Origin: an uncultured Paracoccaceae bacterium
Lineage (GTDB): Bacteria; Pseudomonadota; Alphaproteobacteria; Rhodobacterales; Rhodobacteraceae
Assembly: GCA_947493145.1 (NCBI GenBank)
Contig: CANLPZ010000002.1
Location: 62,001-126,000, forward strand
Reading direction: 5' to 3'
Length of the DNA: 64,000 nucleotides
Numbering within the stretch: position 1 is the first letter of the stretch; every line of letters starts with the position of its first letter. Positions 44,996 to 53,860 of this stretch are shown here, piece by piece. The notes under the pieces are model-generated. The model had not been told where the DNA came from. It did no database searches and worked only from the letters and a program-made list of their open reading frames with translations. The position numbers were made by a program, and so were the translations under genes.

Positions 44996-46665
44996 TTTCT
45001 GGTGTCCTCTTCGTGGGGCGAAATCAATGGCAACGTGACCCTAAATTCTGCACCTTGTTCAAGATTGCGACACTGCATTTGCCCGCCAAATTGGTGGATC
45101 AATCCAAAAGATAGCGCCAAACCCATTCCAAGGCCTTGCGATGCACCAAGGTTTTTTGTGGTGTAAAAAGGTTCGAAAATTCGGTCCGGATCTTTCACAC
45201 CAGTGCCGTTGTCACGTACTGTCAAAACCACGTCGGTTTTATTCACCGTCATTCGCAATGCGATTGTTTTGTTGGATGTATGTTCCATCGCGTCCGCCGC
45301 ATTGGTCAGCAAATTTAAAATCACCTGTTCCAGCCGAACGCGACCCGCCATAACATACACAGGCTCGCGCGGAATATGTGTTGTGGTTTTGATTTGTGCC
45401 TCGGCCAATTCGTTCTGAAGCAACGTCAATGCCTCTCTTGTTGCTTGGGCGAAATCGACTTGCTCGGTCGGTGCAATTTCTTGTCGGGCGAATGCGCGTA
45501 AATTGCCAATGATACGGGTAATTCGGTTAACCTGATCTGCGATCAGCGACAGGTTTTCATTTGCACGGTTCGGCTCGTCCCTTTCGATGAACCGCTGGCC
45601 ATTCTTCGCGAAATTTAAAATCGCGGCCAAAGGTTGGTTCACTTCGTGACTAATGCCGGCAGACAAACGCCCCAATGCTGCCAGTTTCGAGGCTTCGACC
45701 AGTTCATCTTGGGCGTCACGCAACTCCACCGTTCGCGCCTCAACACGCGCTTCAAGGGTTGCGGTATGTTGTGCCTCTTGTGCCAGACGGCGGCGCTGCA
45801 ACAAGGCTAACGCACCGATTAAGGCCACGATGCTGGATGCCGCAAGGGTCAAAAGAAAACGAACAAACGCAGTATTCCGCGCTTCCGTTGTGTCGACAAA
45901 AATGCGGCCCGTTAGGTCGATTTGCGTAACATATTGATCCAGCACCATCACTTCGTAAGGGGCCTCATCCGGTGGGGCAAGACGCCACAGTTGATGTGAG
46001 CCTGACCGCCGTGTTGGGACTAAGCTTAACGTATTTTTTGTGTCGTCGGTATGTGTCGACAGCAATAATAGCTCGGGCCGGTTGGCCGAAATTATGATCT
46101 TGTCATCGTTCAAATACGCGACAGGTTCAGGCGTGACAGGCCACTCAAATTCCAATGCGCCTAAGTCTGTAGAAATGACCACCACAACCGGATCGGTGTT
46201 TGCGGAATGAACCGCGCGACTAAGTCTGACGAGTCTTTTGTTGTCAATAATTTGATGGTCAAATCCCAACCGACCGTTCAAAGCCGCACGTGTCAAATCA
46301 ACCGGAACATTCATGCCGATTTTTGAGGGCTCTGAACTGGCAATAATAGCGCCAAATTGATCCACCAAGTCGACCTGATGCGCGCCATATTTTAACGACA
46401 CACCAAGCAGTGTTTCGTTGGTAAGTGATCTTTGAAAAGCGGTGGACGCGGCGCTGAGGTTTGTATCGGTTGCAACAAAGTTTGCTAAGGCTTTGAACCC
46501 GTCGATTTGCAATTTTAACCGGCTTGAGTGTTCGGCCAACCGAACCTGACCACTGGTTGCAAGTCGCGATAATTCGGTTTGAAAGTTACGTTGATAGGTC
46601 AACACAGCCGTCAACACCACCGCAATTGCCGCGATCAAAAGTCCAATGGAAAGGGTCGGTTTCAA
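44992..46665 (-). CDS. DctB-like sensor histidine kinase
   Basis: 557 residues. Membrane segments at about 5-22 and 267-290 enclose a ~240-residue periplasmic sensor region as in DctB-type dCache kinases (DQFGAIIASSEPSKIG resembles the second Cache subdomain). The H box is GRLSAGISHEVNQPLAAILNF with the phosphoryl His; the N box LINLLTNAADAM-like and DNGTGVKDPDRIFEPFYTTKNLG show an intact ATPase core. Presumably senses the dicarboxylate-like substrate of the divergent TRAP transporter and phosphorylates the adjacent regulator. Confidence 0.93.
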   Translation of the reverse strand: MKPTLSIGLLIAAIAVVLTAVLTYQRNFQTELSRLATSGQVRLAEHSSRLKLQIDGFKALANFVATDTNLSAASTAFQRSLTNETLLGVSLKYGAHQVDLVDQFGAIIASSEPSKIGMNVPVDLTRAALNGRLGFDHQIIDNKRLVRLSRAVHSANTDPVVVVISTDLGALEFEWPVTPEPVAYLNDDKIIISANRPELLLLSTHTDDTKNTLSLVPTRRSGSHQLWRLAPPDEAPYEVMVLDQYVTQIDLTGRIFVDTTEARNTAFVRFLLTLAASSIVALIGALALLQRRRLAQEAQHTATLEARVEARTVELRDAQDELVEASKLAALGRLSAGISHEVNQPLAAILNFAKNGQRFIERDEPNRANENLSLIADQVNRITRIIGNLRAFARQEIAPTEQVDFAQATREALTLLQNELAEAQIKTTTHIPREPVYVMAGRVRLEQVILNLLTNAADAMEHTSNKTIALRMTVNKTDVVLTVRDNGTGVKDPDRIFEPFYTTKNLGASQGLGMGLALSFGLIHQFGGQMQCRNLEQGAEFRVTLPLISPHEEDTRK

Positions 46666-46835
46666 ACTATGCTCTTATCATTTCGTGACAAAGAAAACGT
46701 CGAAAATCATAGGCGAGTCAGTTCAGGTTTCACAAGTATATTTGTCCGAATTTTCGGAAAACATCGTGTTGTATTTGCTTCTTCTAGCGATAAATAGCTG
46801 AAAAAATTAGATATTTTTTTTAAAAACTCGCGTGC

Positions 46836-46890
46836 TTGACCGAAGCGGTTCGATTCCACTTTTATAATTCATCGGCGCTGGAGGAGCGCC
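46836..46890 (+). promoter_or_regulatory. dctP leader: TATAAT box and small hairpin
   Basis: A perfect TATAAT at 46863-46868 has no good -35 at normal spacing; TTGACC at 46836 is 21 bases away. In the -35 zone lies CGAA-GCGG-TTCG (46841-46852), a possible activator site. A 6-bp stem GGCGCT/AGCGCC (46874-46890) follows in the leader. Suggests an activator-dependent promoter, perhaps served by the adjacent regulator. Confidence 0.35.
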
Positions 46891-46908
46891 AAGAAATGGG
46901 AGAGTTAA

Positions 46909-47913
46909 ATGAAATATCTATTGAAAGCGGCATGTGTCGCGGCTGTTGCTGCTGTGCCATCTGTTGCGGCAGCTGCCTGTGATGACGGCGAAATCGTTGT
47001 GAAATTCAGCCACGTGACGAATACGGACAAACACCCAAAGGGGATCGCAGCGTCGTTGCTAGAACAACGCGTAAATGACGAAATGAACGGTAAAATGTGT
47101 ATGGAGGTTTTCCCGAATTCCACATTATACAACGACAACAAAGTCCTTGAGGCCATGTTGCAGGGTGACGTTCAATTGGCGGCTCCGTCATTGTCAAAGT
47201 TCGAAAAATTCACCAAACAATTCCGCATCTTTGATTTGCCGTTCATGTTCAATGACATCAACGCCGTCGAAGCGTTCCAAGCATCAGACGCAGGTCAGGC
47301 AATGTTGGACAGCATGCAAAATCGCGGGCTGCAAGGTCTGGGATATTGGCACAACGGCATGAAACAGATGTCAGCAAATGTTCCGCTGATTTCGCCATCC
47401 GACGCTGATGGTTTGAAATTCCGTGTACAGTCGTCTGACGTTTTGGTCGCTCAGATGGAAGCCATTGGTGGATCACCACAAAAAATGGCGTTTTCAGAGG
47501 TGTACGGCGCGTTGCAACAAGGTGTTGTAGATGGTCAAGAAAACACATGGTCCAATATCTTTGGTAAAAAGTTTTTCGAAGTCCAAGACGGGGTAACGCA
47601 AACCGATCATGGAATTATCGATTATCTTTTGGTGACATCCGTTGATTGGTTGGATGGTCTGCCAGACGATGTCCGTGACCAATTTCTGACGATCGTTGGC
47701 GAAGTTACGGAAACTCGGAACAAAGAATCGACCGCTGTAAATGATCAAGCCAAGGCAGACATAATTGCAGCCGGTGGCGTTGTTCGTGAATTGACTGCAG
47801 AACAACGTGCCGAATGGGTTGAAACGATGAAACCTGTTTGGGCGAAATTCGAAGGCGACGTTGGCCAAGCCAACATCGACGCCGCGCAAAAAATCAATGC
47901 AATGGCGAACTAA
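46909..47913 (+). CDS. dctP: TRAP transporter solute-binding protein, DctP family
   Basis: 334 residues with signal peptide KYLLKAACVAAVAAVPSVAAAA. TRAP SBP features: VVKFSHVTNTDKHPKG, VFPNSTLYNDNKVLEAM, LQGDVQLAAPSLSKFEKF, GLKFRVQSSDVLVAQMEAIGGSPQKMAFSEVYGALQQGVVDGQENTWSNIF (recognised by RVQSSDVL and GALQQGVVDGQENTW). The Arg in KFRVQ is the usual carboxylate ligand, so an organic acid is the likely substrate. The DctB-like kinase is divergent. An intergenic hairpin follows before dctQ. Confidence 0.95.
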   Translation: MKYLLKAACVAAVAAVPSVAAAACDDGEIVVKFSHVTNTDKHPKGIAASLLEQRVNDEMNGKMCMEVFPNSTLYNDNKVLEAMLQGDVQLAAPSLSKFEKFTKQFRIFDLPFMFNDINAVEAFQASDAGQAMLDSMQNRGLQGLGYWHNGMKQMSANVPLISPSDADGLKFRVQSSDVLVAQMEAIGGSPQKMAFSEVYGALQQGVVDGQENTWSNIFGKKFFEVQDGVTQTDHGIIDYLLVTSVDWLDGLPDDVRDQFLTIVGEVTETRNKESTAVNDQAKADIIAAGGVVRELTAEQRAEWVETMKPVWAKFEGDVGQANIDAAQKINAMAN

Positions 47914-47933
47914 GCGGATCGCGTAACCAATTT

Positions 47934-47960
47934 GGGCGCTGGTTTTCCAGCGCCCTTTTT
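47934..47960 (+). terminator. intra-operon terminator/attenuator between dctP and dctQ
   Basis: GGGCGCTGG and CCAGCGCCC form a perfect 9-bp stem with a TTTT loop, followed by TTTTT. It lies 20 bases after dctP and 16 bases before dctQ, so it likely lowers expression of the membrane subunits relative to the binding protein. Confidence 0.85.
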
Positions 47961-47975
47961 ACAGGAGAAGCTGTG

Positions 47976-48650
47976 ATGGCATCCTTAAATGGACCGACAG
48001 ATCGGTTCGACAAAATCGAAGAAACCCTTATCGCAATTATCCTTGGCGTTATGACTATCATGACCTTTGCCAATGTCGTCGCGCGCTATGGGTTCAATTC
48101 CAACATTTTCTATGCGCTTGAGCTGACGGTTTTCTTGTTTGCATGGCTTGTGCTGCTGGGGGCAAGTTATGCCGTTAAAAAGACGATGCATTTGGGCGTT
48201 GATGCCGTGGTAAACATGACATCGTCACGAACGAAACGTTTGCTTGCGTTGATTTCTGTTGTGGTTTGCCTGATTTACGCATTGCTGTTGTTAAAGGGTG
48301 CTTGGGATTATTGGGCACCTTATGCAAACCTGCCGCCGACCGAAGGTCGCTGGTTCCCAACAGGGTTCGAAGAGAAATACCGCGGACGCGGTTGGTATGA
48401 AACCCAAGACATTCCAGTTCCGTTTTTCCTCAGCTGGTTGGCCGATGTGTTCAACGAAGGTGTCGAATACGAAAAACTTCCTAAAGTTGTTCCTTACTTG
48501 GTGTTGCCAATTTCGATGGCCTTGCTGGTGTGGCGTCTGGTCCAAGCTGCGGGTCGCGTGTGGCGAGGTGAACAGGACATGCTGATTGTAAGCCATGAAG
48601 CAGAAGACGACGTGGCCGAAGCCGCGGCAAAATTAAAGGACGTCGACTAA
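47976..48650 (+). CDS. dctQ: TRAP transporter small membrane subunit DctQ
   Basis: 224 residues from the ATG at 47976. Four membrane segments can be made out (about 20-40, 55-72, 90-110, 160-180 with the last near FFLSWLADVF/VVPYLVLPISMALLVWRL). The pattern LLGASYAVKKTMHLGVDAVV is the DctQ signature. It is longer than usual, with an inserted loop (YAPYANLPPTEGRWFPTGFEEKYRGRGW region). Its stop overlaps dctM's start. Confidence 0.9.
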   Translation: MASLNGPTDRFDKIEETLIAIILGVMTIMTFANVVARYGFNSNIFYALELTVFLFAWLVLLGASYAVKKTMHLGVDAVVNMTSSRTKRLLALISVVVCLIYALLLLKGAWDYWAPYANLPPTEGRWFPTGFEEKYRGRGWYETQDIPVPFFLSWLADVFNEGVEYEKLPKVVPYLVLPISMALLVWRLVQAAGRVWRGEQDMLIVSHEAEDDVAEAAAKLKDVD

Positions 48651-50029
48651 TGGAAATCTTACTGCTTTTCGTGATGGTCATCGGCTTAATGCTGATCGGC
48701 GTGCCAATCGCTATCTCGCTTGGTTTTTCGTCTGTGATTTTTCTTTTGATGTTCTCAGACAGTTCATTGGCGTCGGTCGCACAGACCTTGTTTGAAGCAT
48801 TCGAAGGCCATTCAACCCTATTGGCGATCCCGTTTTTCATCCTAGCATCGTCGTTTATGTCGACAGGGGGTGTGGCACAACGGATCATCCGGTTCTCAAT
48901 CGCTTGTGTTGGGCACCTCCGTGGCGGTTTGGCAATTGCGGGTGTTTTCGCTTGCATGATCTTTGCAGCGCTTTCGGGTTCTTCACCAGCCACCGTCGTT
49001 GCAATCGGTACAATTGTAATCGCAGCGATGCGGCAGGTTGGTTATACCAAAGAATTCGCCGCAGGCGTGATCGCGAATGCGGGAACGTTGGGGATTTTGA
49101 TCCCTCCATCAATTGTGATGGTCGTTTACGCTGCCGCCGTCGAAGTGTCCGTTGGCCGAATGTTTTTGGCCGGTGTTATCCCGGGGTTGATGGCCGGCCT
49201 TATGCTGATGATCGGGATTTACGTGATGGCCGTTATCAAGGACATGCCAAAGGGGCAATTCGCGGGGATGAACGAGATTTTCGCCAGCTTTAAAGATGCA
49301 AGTTGGGGGTTGATGCTGATCGTCATCATTATGATCGGTATCTATGGTATTCCTGGTGTGACAGGTGCGATCTTTACCCCGACGGAAGCCGCGGCTGTGG
49401 CTTCGGTCTATGCCTTTATCGTGGCGAGCTTTATCTATCGCGATATGGGCCCGTTGAAAGAAGGAGGCTCCATTCTTCGCCAGCCTATCGCTCTATTGAC
49501 GGCCATCTGGCACAAGGACACGCTGGGGACGCTGCGTGATGCGGGTAAGTTGATCATCACGCTGATGTTCGTGATCGCCAACGCATTGTTGTTGAAACAC
49601 GTGATTACTGATGAACAAATTCCTCAAAAAATCACGGAGTGGATGCTGTCTTATGGGTTTGGTCCAGTCATGTTCTTGGTCATCGTAAATATTATTTTGT
49701 TGATCGGTGGTCAGTTCATGGAACCATCTGGTTTGTTGGTGATCGTTGCGCCATTGGTGTTCCCAATTGCAATTGAATTGGGGATCGATCCGATCCATCT
49801 GGGCATCATCATGGTGGTGAACATGGAAATCGGAATGATCACTCCGCCAGTTGGGCTAAATTTGTTTGTCACGGCAGGCGTGGCGAATATGTCCATGATG
49901 GGCGTGGTGCGGGCCGCACTGCCATTTCTTGCGATCATGTTCGTTTTCTTGATCTTGGTGACATATGTTCCTTGGATTTCGACCGTATTGCCAAATGCGA
50001 TTATGGGCCCTGAAATCGTTACAAAATGA
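48650..50029 (+). CDS. dctM: TRAP transporter large membrane subunit DctM
   Basis: 459 residues with about 12 membrane segments. FILASSFMSTGGVAQRIIRF, ALSGSSPATVVAIGTIVIAAM and GVIANAGTLGILIPPSIVMVVYA, later FTPTEAAAVASVYAF and IGMITPPVGLNLFVTAGVA are characteristic DctM motifs. It forms the sodium-driven channel with DctQ. Ends 5 bases before a perfect 26-base palindrome. Confidence 0.96.
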   Translation: MEILLLFVMVIGLMLIGVPIAISLGFSSVIFLLMFSDSSLASVAQTLFEAFEGHSTLLAIPFFILASSFMSTGGVAQRIIRFSIACVGHLRGGLAIAGVFACMIFAALSGSSPATVVAIGTIVIAAMRQVGYTKEFAAGVIANAGTLGILIPPSIVMVVYAAAVEVSVGRMFLAGVIPGLMAGLMLMIGIYVMAVIKDMPKGQFAGMNEIFASFKDASWGLMLIVIIMIGIYGIPGVTGAIFTPTEAAAVASVYAFIVASFIYRDMGPLKEGGSILRQPIALLTAIWHKDTLGTLRDAGKLIITLMFVIANALLLKHVITDEQIPQKITEWMLSYGFGPVMFLVIVNIILLIGGQFMEPSGLLVIVAPLVFPIAIELGIDPIHLGIIMVVNMEIGMITPPVGLNLFVTAGVANMSMMGVVRAALPFLAIMFVFLILVTYVPWISTVLPNAIMGPEIVTK

Positions 50030-50033
50030 CTCA

Positions 50034-50060
50034 ATCGGGGGCCAAATTTGGCCCCCGATG
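50034..50060. terminator. bidirectional hairpin between dctM and LysR genes
   Basis: A perfect 26-base palindrome (ATCGGGGGCCAAA and its mirror) lies directly after dctM and 26 bases beyond the stop of the convergent LysR gene. No strong T-run, but position and stability support a terminator for both. Confidence 0.7.
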
Positions 50061-50085
50061 CGCTCAATTCTTAAATGACTAAAAT

Positions 50086-51012
50086 TTAGTCGGTCTTTAC
50101 AGAAATTCCTTCGGATTTCGAAAACTTCCGACATTCGGTCCGCAACGCTTCATGTAAACTTCGAATTTCTGGCGAGTCCCAAACATCCGAATACGCTGCG
50201 AACCCATAGTTGAGTGGTAGCGCCGGTTCGAAATCGCGGACCACGACACCTTGGGCGCGGAACAGGGGGCTGGCAAACGGTTCGGCGATCGATACCGCCA
50301 ACCCCGCTGCAACCAATGCATACCGCGTGGATGATGTGTGACACCAAAGGTGTTTAGGTTTGTCTTCGATGATGCCTTCGCGCATCATTGAGGCATTGTC
50401 TTGGCCCGGTACGTCGATTTGTGCTGGGATTTGCCCCATGACTTCGTGGTCTTTCAAATCTACCGCACGTACAGTGTTCAATTTCGCAAGCGGATGTGTG
50501 TTTTGCGCAGCTAAAACACAGTTTGTTTCGGCCAATTTTGAAACGGTTACGCCATCCATTTCGTCCATCAAGAATGATATCATCACATCGACACGGCGGG
50601 TTTTCATCATCTCGATGGCGTCTTCGAACAGCACGGTTTCAATCTCGATCGAGATATCAGGAAAGCCGTCGCGCAATGTTTTGATTGCACCAGGTAGGAT
50701 AGATGTCGACAAAGTCGGCAGGCAGGCCAATCGAATGCGGTCCATTACACCCGAACGAATTTGGCGAACAGCATGTTTTAACGCGTCCATCCCATCAAAG
50801 TATTTTTCAACCTGTTCGTGAAATGTCCGACCCTGTTGCGTGATTTCCAACCCACGGCCCGAGCGGTGAAATAGCGGGAACCCGACGTTGTTTTCAAGCT
50901 CTGCAATCATCCGGCTTGCGCCTGATTGTGTAATGCCTAAAAATTTGGCCGCAGTGGAAACTGTTCCCAATCGTACAACCGCAAGAAACACCTCTAATTG
51001 TCGAAATGTCAT
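50086..51012 (-). CDS. LysR-family transcriptional regulator
   Basis: 308 residues. HTH at about 3-60 (FRQLEVFLAVVRLGTVSTAAKFLGITQSGASRMIAELENNVGFPLFHRSGRGLEIT, recognised by AAKFLGITQSGASRMI and LFHRSGRG). The remainder is a LysR effector-binding domain (DVMISFLMDEMDGVTV; HLWCHTSSTRYALVAAGLAVSIAEPF). Divergent from the ABC binding-protein gene across 231 bases, so its probable target. Confidence 0.94.
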   Translation of the reverse strand: MTFRQLEVFLAVVRLGTVSTAAKFLGITQSGASRMIAELENNVGFPLFHRSGRGLEITQQGRTFHEQVEKYFDGMDALKHAVRQIRSGVMDRIRLACLPTLSTSILPGAIKTLRDGFPDISIEIETVLFEDAIEMMKTRRVDVMISFLMDEMDGVTVSKLAETNCVLAAQNTHPLAKLNTVRAVDLKDHEVMGQIPAQIDVPGQDNASMMREGIIEDKPKHLWCHTSSTRYALVAAGLAVSIAEPFASPLFRAQGVVVRDFEPALPLNYGFAAYSDVWDSPEIRSLHEALRTECRKFSKSEGISVKTD

Positions 51013-51046
51013 GCTTTCGCGCCCTTCCTCATGATGTATGACAATT

Positions 51047-51076
51047 TTGCATTAGATTGTTTTGTTATTCTATACT
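51047..51076 (+). promoter_or_regulatory. putative promoter of the ABC importer operon
   Basis: TTGCAT (51047-51052) and TATACT (51071-51076), separated by 18 bases, resemble a sigma-70 promoter. It lies about 170 bases before the binding-protein start, in the LysR-ABC divergent region. The long leader holds a small hairpin (AGCGG-TTTTT-CCGCT) near 51152. Confidence 0.45.
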
Positions 51077-51243
51077 TAACGTTCAACAGGTTCGAGTCTC
51101 TCGCAGCCAAGGGGTATCTTTTGAAAAAATATAGATTTCAGGGGGTTAGCGGTTTTTCCGCTCTCGGAAGCCCAAAGCAATCGCAAGATCGAACGAAAAT
51201 AAATTCGTGGTTCAACCGCGTGTTCAACACTGGAGGACAAATT

Positions 51244-52824
51244 TTGTTCAAAAAAATCTCACTCACAGCTTCGGCAGCGTTGTTGGTTTCGACCAGCTTC
51301 GTGGCGGCCGAAACGCTAAACTGGGCCCGTGCTGGCGACAGCTTGACGATGGACCCACATGCCCAAAACGAAGGCCCGACACACACATTGGCGCACCAGA
51401 TCTATGAACCTCTGTTGTTGCGTGACAATACCGGTGCGGTTGAAGCGGCTTTGGCGACTGAATGGGGCCCATCCGCCGATAATCCGAACATCTGGGAATT
51501 CAAGTTGCGCGAAGGCGTCACATACCACGATGGAGCGGAATTCGATTCAGAGGACGTCGTTTTCTCTATCACGCGCGCCATGTCAGAGCATTCAAACATG
51601 AAAGAGCTTCTTTCATCTGTGAAAGAAGTTCGTGCGACTGGGAAATATTCAGTCGAGATCGAAACCAACGGTCCAAACCCAATCATGGCGTCAAACCTAA
51701 CAAACTTGTTCATGATGGACAAAGGTTGGGCTGAAGCAAATGACGCGGTTGCGGTTCAAGACATCGAAGGTGGCGAAGAAACTTTTGCGTCACGTAACAC
51801 CAACGGTACAGGCCCGTACAAATTGGTATCTCGTGCGGCAGACAGCTTGACCGAGCTTGAAGCATTTGACGGATACTGGGGCAAAGGTGAGTTCCCACTA
51901 GAAATCACCAAAATTAACTACACACCAATCAAAAACCCAGCGACACGTGTTGCCGCACTTTTGTCTGGCGAAGTTGATTTCATCCAAGACGTGCCGGTAC
52001 AAGATTTGGCACGTGTTGATGGCGATGAAAACTTGCAGGTCATAACCGCCCCTCAGAACCGCGTTATCTTCTTTGGTTTGAACCAAGGCGATGCTGATCT
52101 GAAAACAGACGACGTCGAAGGTAAAAACCCATTTGCAGATCTACGTGTTCGTCAAGCGATGAACATGGCGATTAACCGCGAAGCGATCCAAAAGATCGTA
52201 ATGCGGGATCAATCGATCCCAGCTGGTGTTGCGATGCCTCCGTTTGTAAACGGTTGGACAGAAGCATTGGACACACTTCCATCGTCTGATCTTGATGCGG
52301 CGAAAGCGTTGATGGCTGACGCGGGTTACGGCGACGGTTTCTCTGTCACGTTGCACTGCCCGAACGATCGTTACATCAACGACGAACCGATCTGTCAGGC
52401 TGCTGTCGGTATGTTCGCCCAGATCGGTATTACCGTGAACTTGGATGCGAAACCAAAAGCACAGCACTTCCCACAAATTGCGAACTCCGAAACGGATTTC
52501 TATATGTTGGGTTGGGGTGTTCCAACGTTTGACTCTGCGTATATCTTTAACTTCCTTGTTCACACCCGTTCTGATGAGCGTGGATCATGGAACGGTACAC
52601 GTTATTCAAACGCAGAAGTGGATGAAATGATTGTGTCCTTGGAATCTGAAACTGATCTGGACGTTCGTGACGCAACTGTCGCTAAAATCTGGGCACAGGT
52701 TCAAGAAGACGTTCTTTATCTTCCGATCCACCACCAAGTTTTGAACTGGGGAACTTCAAACAAGATCGACACAGTCGTATCTCCTGAAGATCAGCCAAAG
52801 TTCAAATACTTCACTTTGAAGTAA
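51244..52824 (+). CDS. ABC importer peptide/opine-type solute-binding protein
   Basis: 526 residues. The TTG at 51244 has GGAGGA 6 bases upstream and begins a signal peptide (LFKKISLTASAALLVSTSFVAA), so I prefer it to longer frames. SBP family 5 features: AETLNWARAGDSLTMDPHAQNEG, VTYHDGAEFDSEDVVFSITRAM, LSGEVDFIQDVPVQDL and LRVRQAMNMAINREAI. Cluster C proteins bind di-/oligopeptides, opines, or glutathione; the ligand cannot be told. The 3' side has a terminator-like hairpin before the permease genes. Confidence 0.92.
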   Translation: MFKKISLTASAALLVSTSFVAAETLNWARAGDSLTMDPHAQNEGPTHTLAHQIYEPLLLRDNTGAVEAALATEWGPSADNPNIWEFKLREGVTYHDGAEFDSEDVVFSITRAMSEHSNMKELLSSVKEVRATGKYSVEIETNGPNPIMASNLTNLFMMDKGWAEANDAVAVQDIEGGEETFASRNTNGTGPYKLVSRAADSLTELEAFDGYWGKGEFPLEITKINYTPIKNPATRVAALLSGEVDFIQDVPVQDLARVDGDENLQVITAPQNRVIFFGLNQGDADLKTDDVEGKNPFADLRVRQAMNMAINREAIQKIVMRDQSIPAGVAMPPFVNGWTEALDTLPSSDLDAAKALMADAGYGDGFSVTLHCPNDRYINDEPICQAAVGMFAQIGITVNLDAKPKAQHFPQIANSETDFYMLGWGVPTFDSAYIFNFLVHTRSDERGSWNGTRYSNAEVDEMIVSLESETDLDVRDATVAKIWAQVQEDVLYLPIHHQVLNWGTSNKIDTVVSPEDQPKFKYFTLK

Positions 52825-52833
52825 ACACAAAAT

Positions 52834-52873
52834 TGCCGCCCTCTGTCTGTTGTCAGGGGGCGGCATATTTTTA
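52834..52873 (+). terminator. intra-operon terminator/attenuator after the ABC binding-protein gene
   Basis: TGCCGCCCTCTG pairs with CAGGGGGCGGCA (one G-U pair) around 8 bases, followed by TATTTTTA. It lies 10 bases after the stop and 10 bases before the permease start, so partial read-through is implied. Confidence 0.8.
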
Positions 52874-52883
52874 AGGACAAACA

Positions 52884-53858
52884 ATGCTTTCCTACATAGT
52901 GAAACGCGCTTTGCAGTCGGTACTGGTGTTGCTGGCCGTAGGGCTTGTTGCGTTTAGTATGTTTCGTTTCGTCGGTGATCCGGTCGAAAACATGCTGGGC
53001 CAAGAACGAACAAATGCAGATATCGAACGGCTGAGGGAATCCTTGGGATTGAATGATCCGTTTCTGGTGCAATACTGGGATTTTCTTGTTGGGGCAGTTC
53101 AAGGCGACGTTGGCGTCAGCTTCCGTCAAGGCCGCCCTGCATTGGAACTGATTATGGAACGCGCGCCGGCCACGTTGGAATTGGCGTTGGTTTCTGCGAT
53201 TTTCGCGATGGTTCTGGGCATTGTTTTGGGCATCTACACAGCGATCAATCGCAAAGGCCCGATTACAAACTTTATTCTTTCAACGTCTCTGATCGGCGTA
53301 TCGCTTCCAACGTTTTTGATCGGTATCTTGCTGATATATATCTTTGCGGTTGAGCTGAAATGGCTCCCGAGCTTTGGACGTGGCGAAACGGTCGATTTGG
53401 GATGGTGGTCAACAGGGTTGCTGACGTGGTCCGGAATCAAATCCCTGATCCTCCCATCGATAACCTTGGGCCTGTATCAAATGACATTGATTATGCGCCT
53501 TGTGCGTTCAGAGATGTCAGAAGTCTTACGTCAAGACTACATCCGTTTTGCACGGGCACGCGGTCTAAGCGAGCGTGCGATCAATTTCCGGCATGCGGTA
53601 AAAAACACCCTTATTCCTGTGATTACGGTTGCGGGTTTGCAAATCGGATCGATCATCGCATTTGCGATCATCACTGAAACGGTTTTCCAATGGCCTGGTG
53701 TTGGGTTGCTATTCATCGATTCCGTTCAATTCGTCGATATTCCCGTCATGGCCAGTTACCTTATGTTGATCTCGGTCATGTTCGTTGGCATCAATTTCTT
53801 GGTGGATATGCTATATCTTGCCATCGACCCGCGTTTGCGCGACGGGAAAGGATCGTAA
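52884..53858 (+). CDS. ABC importer permease, DppB-like
   Basis: 324 residues with about six membrane segments. It has the DppB EAA-loop region (SEMSEVLRQDYIRFARARGLSERAINFRHAVKNTLIPV, recognised by DYIRFARARGLSER) and the N-terminal QSVLVLLAVGLVAFSMFRFVGDP typical of this subfamily. Forms the channel with the following permease. Starts 60 bases after the binding-protein stop, past the attenuator. Confidence 0.95.
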   Translation: MLSYIVKRALQSVLVLLAVGLVAFSMFRFVGDPVENMLGQERTNADIERLRESLGLNDPFLVQYWDFLVGAVQGDVGVSFRQGRPALELIMERAPATLELALVSAIFAMVLGIVLGIYTAINRKGPITNFILSTSLIGVSLPTFLIGILLIYIFAVELKWLPSFGRGETVDLGWWSTGLLTWSGIKSLILPSITLGLYQMTLIMRLVRSEMSEVLRQDYIRFARARGLSERAINFRHAVKNTLIPVITVAGLQIGSIIAFAIITETVFQWPGVGLLFIDSVQFVDIPVMASYLMLISVMFVGINFLVDMLYLAIDPRLRDGKGS

Positions 53859-53860
53859 TC

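Noticed and set aside
46836-46868. TTGACC and TATAAT as a normal sigma-70 promoter for dctP
   Set aside because: Spacing is 21 bases, too long for a standard promoter; kept only as an activator-dependent possibility.
51085-51109. Text resembling a tRNA 3' end (GGTTCGAGTC with CCA)
   Set aside because: The T-stem does not pair beyond one base pair and there is no upstream cloverleaf, so neither a tRNA nor an attachment site is supported.
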